This document shows, in pieces, positions 15,360 to 16,518 of a stretch of 16,518 nt of DNA (positions are counted from its first letter, which is position 1; each line of letters starts with the position of its first letter). The notes under the pieces were generated by a model. That model saw only the letters and a program-made list of their open reading frames with translations. It had not been told where the DNA came from and did no database searches. Both the position numbers and the translations under genes were made by a program. Location of the stretch: assembly GCA_964493945.1 (NCBI GenBank), contig CAZBQG010000080.1, forward strand, positions 1 through 16,518. The letters run 5' to 3'. The stretch is from CAZBQG01 sp964493945. Lineage in GTDB: Bacteria > Pseudomonadota > Alphaproteobacteria > Rhodospirillales > UBA2165.

Positions 15360-15374
15360 CAAAATGTTGGACAG
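15351..15374. mobile_element. Possible solitary IS3-family terminal sequence
   Basis: The string CCTGCCCCCCAAAATGTTGG (15351-15370), followed by ACAG, resembles the terminal inverted repeats of some IS3-family elements, which often combine a CTGCCCCC block with GTTGGACA. No orfA or orfB lies directly next to it. An IS3 transposase fragment sits about 1.1 kb to the right. This rests on remembered family form only. Confidence 0.3.
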
Positions 15375-15471
15375 AAAACAAACCTGCTTGGCCAAATCTA
15401 AGGATGGATGGCTGGGCTCGGCGCTCTGGTTAAGGTGATTTAGGTTATTGATATAACTAAGTTTATCCTAC

Positions 15472-15642
15472 ATGGACAAGGAGCGCCTGTCGATCAGCCC
15501 CCAATGCGGATTTTCAACGGCGCTGAGCCTGGCCGATATAACGGACGAACAACGCCAATGGGCCAAGCTTGGGCGGGTGGTGGAGGTTGCGGGGAGGTTT
15601 GGGGGCCAGCCTAGGGGCGGGATGGGTGTGGCTGGTGGCTGA
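15472..15642 (+). pseudogene. C-terminal fragment of a MetE-like cobalamin-independent methionine synthase
   Basis: A 56-codon frame begins MDKERLSISPQCGFSTALSL and continues through DEQRQWAKLGRVVEVAGRFG. This matches the extreme C-terminus of MetE-family proteins, whose SPQCGF motif carries a zinc-binding cysteine and whose last helix reads like WAKLxxVVExA. The rest of the enzyme is absent: an in-frame TAA lies 12 bases before the ATG. The last 12 or so residues (QPRGGMGVAGG) run past the usual family end. It is too short to fold as an enzyme and is read as a remnant left by rearrangement. Confidence 0.7.
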
Positions 15643-15659
15643 GGGGGGGAGCTATAGCG

Positions 15660-16451
15660 TCATCCCTTGAACACCGTTTCCCGGTGATATTCCATATATT
15701 GGGGATAGGGATGCAGATCGAGGCGCGGGGGAAGGCGCAATTTGCCATCGGGGTTCATCAAACGGTCTATGGTGTCGGGCAGACGGTCTTTGGCTTTGAG
15801 GATTGTAAAGTTCTCGTCCATGGACAACAGCCCCCGGTCAAACATCCAATGAATGGTCCCCGACAAGGCCAACCCATTGCGCACGGAATCCGGCCCGCTA
15901 TCGGCAACCGGGCGGATATGGGCCGCTTGAACCTCGGCCCGCCCGCCGCCGTTGATGATTTTCAGCCCGGTAATGGCGCAGGTATCGGCGTAGGCCGACT
16001 TAACGGCTTGGGCGAAGGCGGCATCGCGAAAAGGCCGGGTAACCAACCGCTCGACCATGGGCCTTTCGAAAGGGGTTGGTTCTTCGGCCAGGCCGGGCAA
16101 TGACGGAATTTCCGCCTCATCGGAGCCGATGATTGTGGAAAACCCGGCCTGAAGAGTAAGATCATATTCGCCGTCGGGCATGGTGCGGACGGCCCGGCCA
16201 AAGGCGCCCCTATTGGTGCTGCCATCTTCTTTTCGAAGCCCGCTCTCGAAATAATCCTGCCCTTCCTTAAAGGGTACGGGTCTATCAAACTCCAGATAAT
16301 CACTCACCAGACCGTAGAAGTGATCGGGTTGTACCGTGTCCGGTTCAATGGATTGCAACCGAGCCGTTACGAAATAAGCCAGCCTGCCACCCCGGCTGCT
16401 TCGGTCCGTGCTGGGTCTTCTGGGTTCGTAATAGACGATCCAATCTCCCAA
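15660..16451 (-). CDS. HNH endonuclease (COG3440-type predicted restriction nuclease), N-terminus missing
   Basis: This is a 263-residue protein of the predicted restriction endonuclease family COG3440. The C-terminal HNH nuclease domain spans about 140-262. It has CAITGLKIINGGGRAEVQAA (158-177), then His178, Asn192 (RNGLALSG) and His201 (IHWMFDRGLL). The N-terminal region (1-130) begins directly at GDWIVYYEPRR. Full-length relatives, as I remember them, have about 35-40 residues before this point, so the start is lost. The only start is TTG 16451, and in-frame TAA and TGA stops lie 13-18 bases upstream. The missing part is replaced by an IS3-family transposase fragment on the opposite strand. 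The catalytic half appears intact; whether the truncated protein is made is doubtful. It stands alone, with no methyltransferase in the window. Confidence 0.8.
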   Translation of the reverse strand: MGDWIVYYEPRRPSTDRSSRGGRLAYFVTARLQSIEPDTVQPDHFYGLVSDYLEFDRPVPFKEGQDYFESGLRKEDGSTNRGAFGRAVRTMPDGEYDLTLQAGFSTIIGSDEAEIPSLPGLAEEPTPFERPMVERLVTRPFRDAAFAQAVKSAYADTCAITGLKIINGGGRAEVQAAHIRPVADSGPDSVRNGLALSGTIHWMFDRGLLSMDENFTILKAKDRLPDTIDRLMNPDGKLRLPPRLDLHPYPQYMEYHRETVFKG

Positions 16452-16453
16452 GG

Positions 16454-16518
16454 CGGCCTCGGCTTATCAGGTCAGATAACGGCCCTGAGTTCGTTGCCGA
16501 GGCCGTACGGAACTGGAT
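16454..16518 (+). mobile_element. IS3-family transposase (OrfB) fragment running off the right edge
   Basis: On the plus strand the codons from about 16454 read PRLIRSDNGPEFVAEAVRNW (from 16457). SDNGPEF is the second aspartate motif of the DDE integrase core (rve domain) in IS3-family OrfB proteins. Everything upstream of this motif is missing: the sequence passes into the 5' end of the HNH gene. Downstream the frame is open to the window end. An inverted TTATC/GATAA pair (16464-16479) lies inside it. Confidence 0.75.

Noticed and set aside
16464..16479. Palindrome-like TTATCAGGTCAGATAA read as an operator
   Set aside because: It lies within the transposase-like coding stretch and has only 5-base arms, so it is more likely chance.

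Overview
The window looks like chromosomal DNA of an alphaproteobacterium, plausibly Rhodospirillales-like. It is GC-rich, tightly packed, and has many 4-base start/stop overlaps. It carries an HpnN-type transporter and a ubiTUV set for oxygen-independent ubiquinone synthesis. The taxonomic call is inference from gene content; no rRNA or tRNA gene was seen.

Left part (1-4721). Positions 1-501 hold no convincing gene, but there is a 20-bp tandem repeat with an inverted partner, and a strong hairpin. A compact minus-strand operon follows (read from 4721 down to 502): an HpnN-like RND/MMPL lipid exporter, a CDP-alcohol phosphatidyltransferase with intact motif, and an HpnL/YbhN-like flippase-type membrane protein.

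Middle left (4722-7873). Across a 110-bp divergent spacer runs a plus-strand set: an alpha/beta hydrolase, a formylglycine-type sulfatase/phosphonate monoester hydrolase-like enzyme, and a second CDP-alcohol phosphatidyltransferase whose last catalytic aspartate is glycine. Together the two operons suggest lipid headgroup chemistry and lipid transport, but the substrate cannot be read from sequence.

Scar and broken gene (7860-9655). The last gene overlaps, tail to tail, the C-terminal remnant of a minus-strand membrane protein cut off near 8054. After the break comes an acyl-CoA synthetase-like gene that is complete except for one in-frame TAG just before its P-loop.

Ubiquinone operon (9705-13058). 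An FNR-type palindrome precedes a PhyH-family Fe(II)/2-oxoglutarate dioxygenase gene, translationally coupled to ubiT, ubiU and ubiV. The iron-sulfur cysteines of UbiU and UbiV are all present. An oxygen-using enzyme sharing an anaerobically controlled operon with the oxygen-independent hydroxylation system is the most interesting biology here.

Right part (13059-16518). A possibly leaderless promoter drives a small Lys-rich protein gene, which may be frameshifted, and uup (ABC-F ATPase). Beyond uup the DNA is a patchwork: hairpins, an IS3-like terminal sequence, the C-terminal scrap of a MetE-like methionine synthase, an HNH endonuclease of the COG3440 type lacking its N-terminus, and at the edge an IS3-family transposase (OrfB) fragment fused to the HNH 5' end.
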